This document shows positions 1-64,000 of a DNA stretch of 64,000 bases, in pieces; the stretch's first letter is position 1, and each line of letters begins with the position of its first letter. The position numbers and the translations under genes were made by a program. The stretch comes from Trichobilharzia szidati (Eukaryota > Platyhelminthes > Trematoda > Strigeidida > Schistosomatidae), in the NCBI GenBank assembly GCA_944472155.2, contig OX235279.1, positions 61,725,564-61,789,563 on the forward strand. The letters are read 5' to 3'. The notes below the pieces were generated by a model. It saw nothing but the letters and a program-made list of their open reading frames with translations, did not search any database and was not told the DNA's origin.

Positions 1-63615
<63,615 letters not shown>

Positions 63616-64000
63616 CTACAAAGCACATTGAAATGAACAAAATGATATCGCAGTTAAAGAACCACTACTAATTGAGAAGCAAAATAAAATGAGTCAAATA
63701 AATGTACAGAAGTGTTTACTAGTTGTTTGAATTGATTGAATGCAAACTGTGAACTTTAAATTTCAAATGAGGTTTGACATCACTTCTTATAAGGTTGGTA
63801 AATACTGTGTAACTAGGTAGTTAGTTCACTTAGGTTGACATATACTAAGTTATTTTGCAGTTTCACCATCAAAGATAGTCAATTCTCAGAATGCTTACTG
63901 AAATTAGCCAAAAAACGGCAATTAAGGCAGCAGAAGTAATCTTCGGGTGAGTGTTAACTGCCAATATGTTAGAATCGAAAAGAATATCTACTTTTAAATT
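63616..64000. other. intron sequence at the window edge
   Basis: Upstream intron of exon w1. No exon or repeat recognised. Confidence 0.4.

Overview
The window looks like nuclear DNA of a parasitic flatworm, most likely a schistosome (blood fluke). It is AT-rich and has long introns. Its repeat mix matches what I know of schistosome genomes: tRNA-derived SINEs with hammerhead ribozyme modules, an Sm-alpha-type hammerhead repeat, Penelope-like elements, RTE- and CR1-type LINEs, and LTR remnants. Genus and species calls are inference.

The only host gene I can support runs along the minus strand across the whole window and is open at both ends. It encodes UNC80, the large scaffold subunit of the NALCN sodium-leak channel complex. 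I placed 25 exons by hand. All 24 junctions have GT/AG borders, all reading phases agree, and the splice is free of stops. Together they give about 5.4 kb, or roughly 1,800 codons. The order is 62970-63615 (most 5') to 1-419 (most 3'). Both ends of the protein lie outside the window.

Everything else sits in the introns. Intron 420-4849 holds a truncated histone H2A copy inserted inside a SINE, an RTE LINE fragment and a foldback element. Introns between 5004 and 24592 hold SINEs, a CR1-like LINE, an Sm-alpha hammerhead, a solo LTR and a Penelope-like element. Intron 26547-29854 holds a second Penelope-like element with reverse transcriptase and a GIY-YIG-like region. Introns between 30055 and 46234 hold hammerhead SINEs, a nested pair of large palindromes (34885-36262) and more LINE pieces. 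From 46423 to 61246 there are a second solo LTR, three LINE remnants including a near-complete dead RTE element (57200-60440), and several SINEs.

The observations I find most interesting are: (1) an H2A fragment with its own 5' leader inside a SINE, flanked by an 8-bp duplication; (2) two SINE copies whose truncation points fall within a few bases of the predicted hammerhead cleavage site; (3) a 368-bp palindromic insert carrying two convergent hammerhead motifs, inserted with a 13-bp duplication into the arm of a larger palindrome; (4) a coding-like segment with strong splice borders in a UNC80 intron that does not fit the reading frame.
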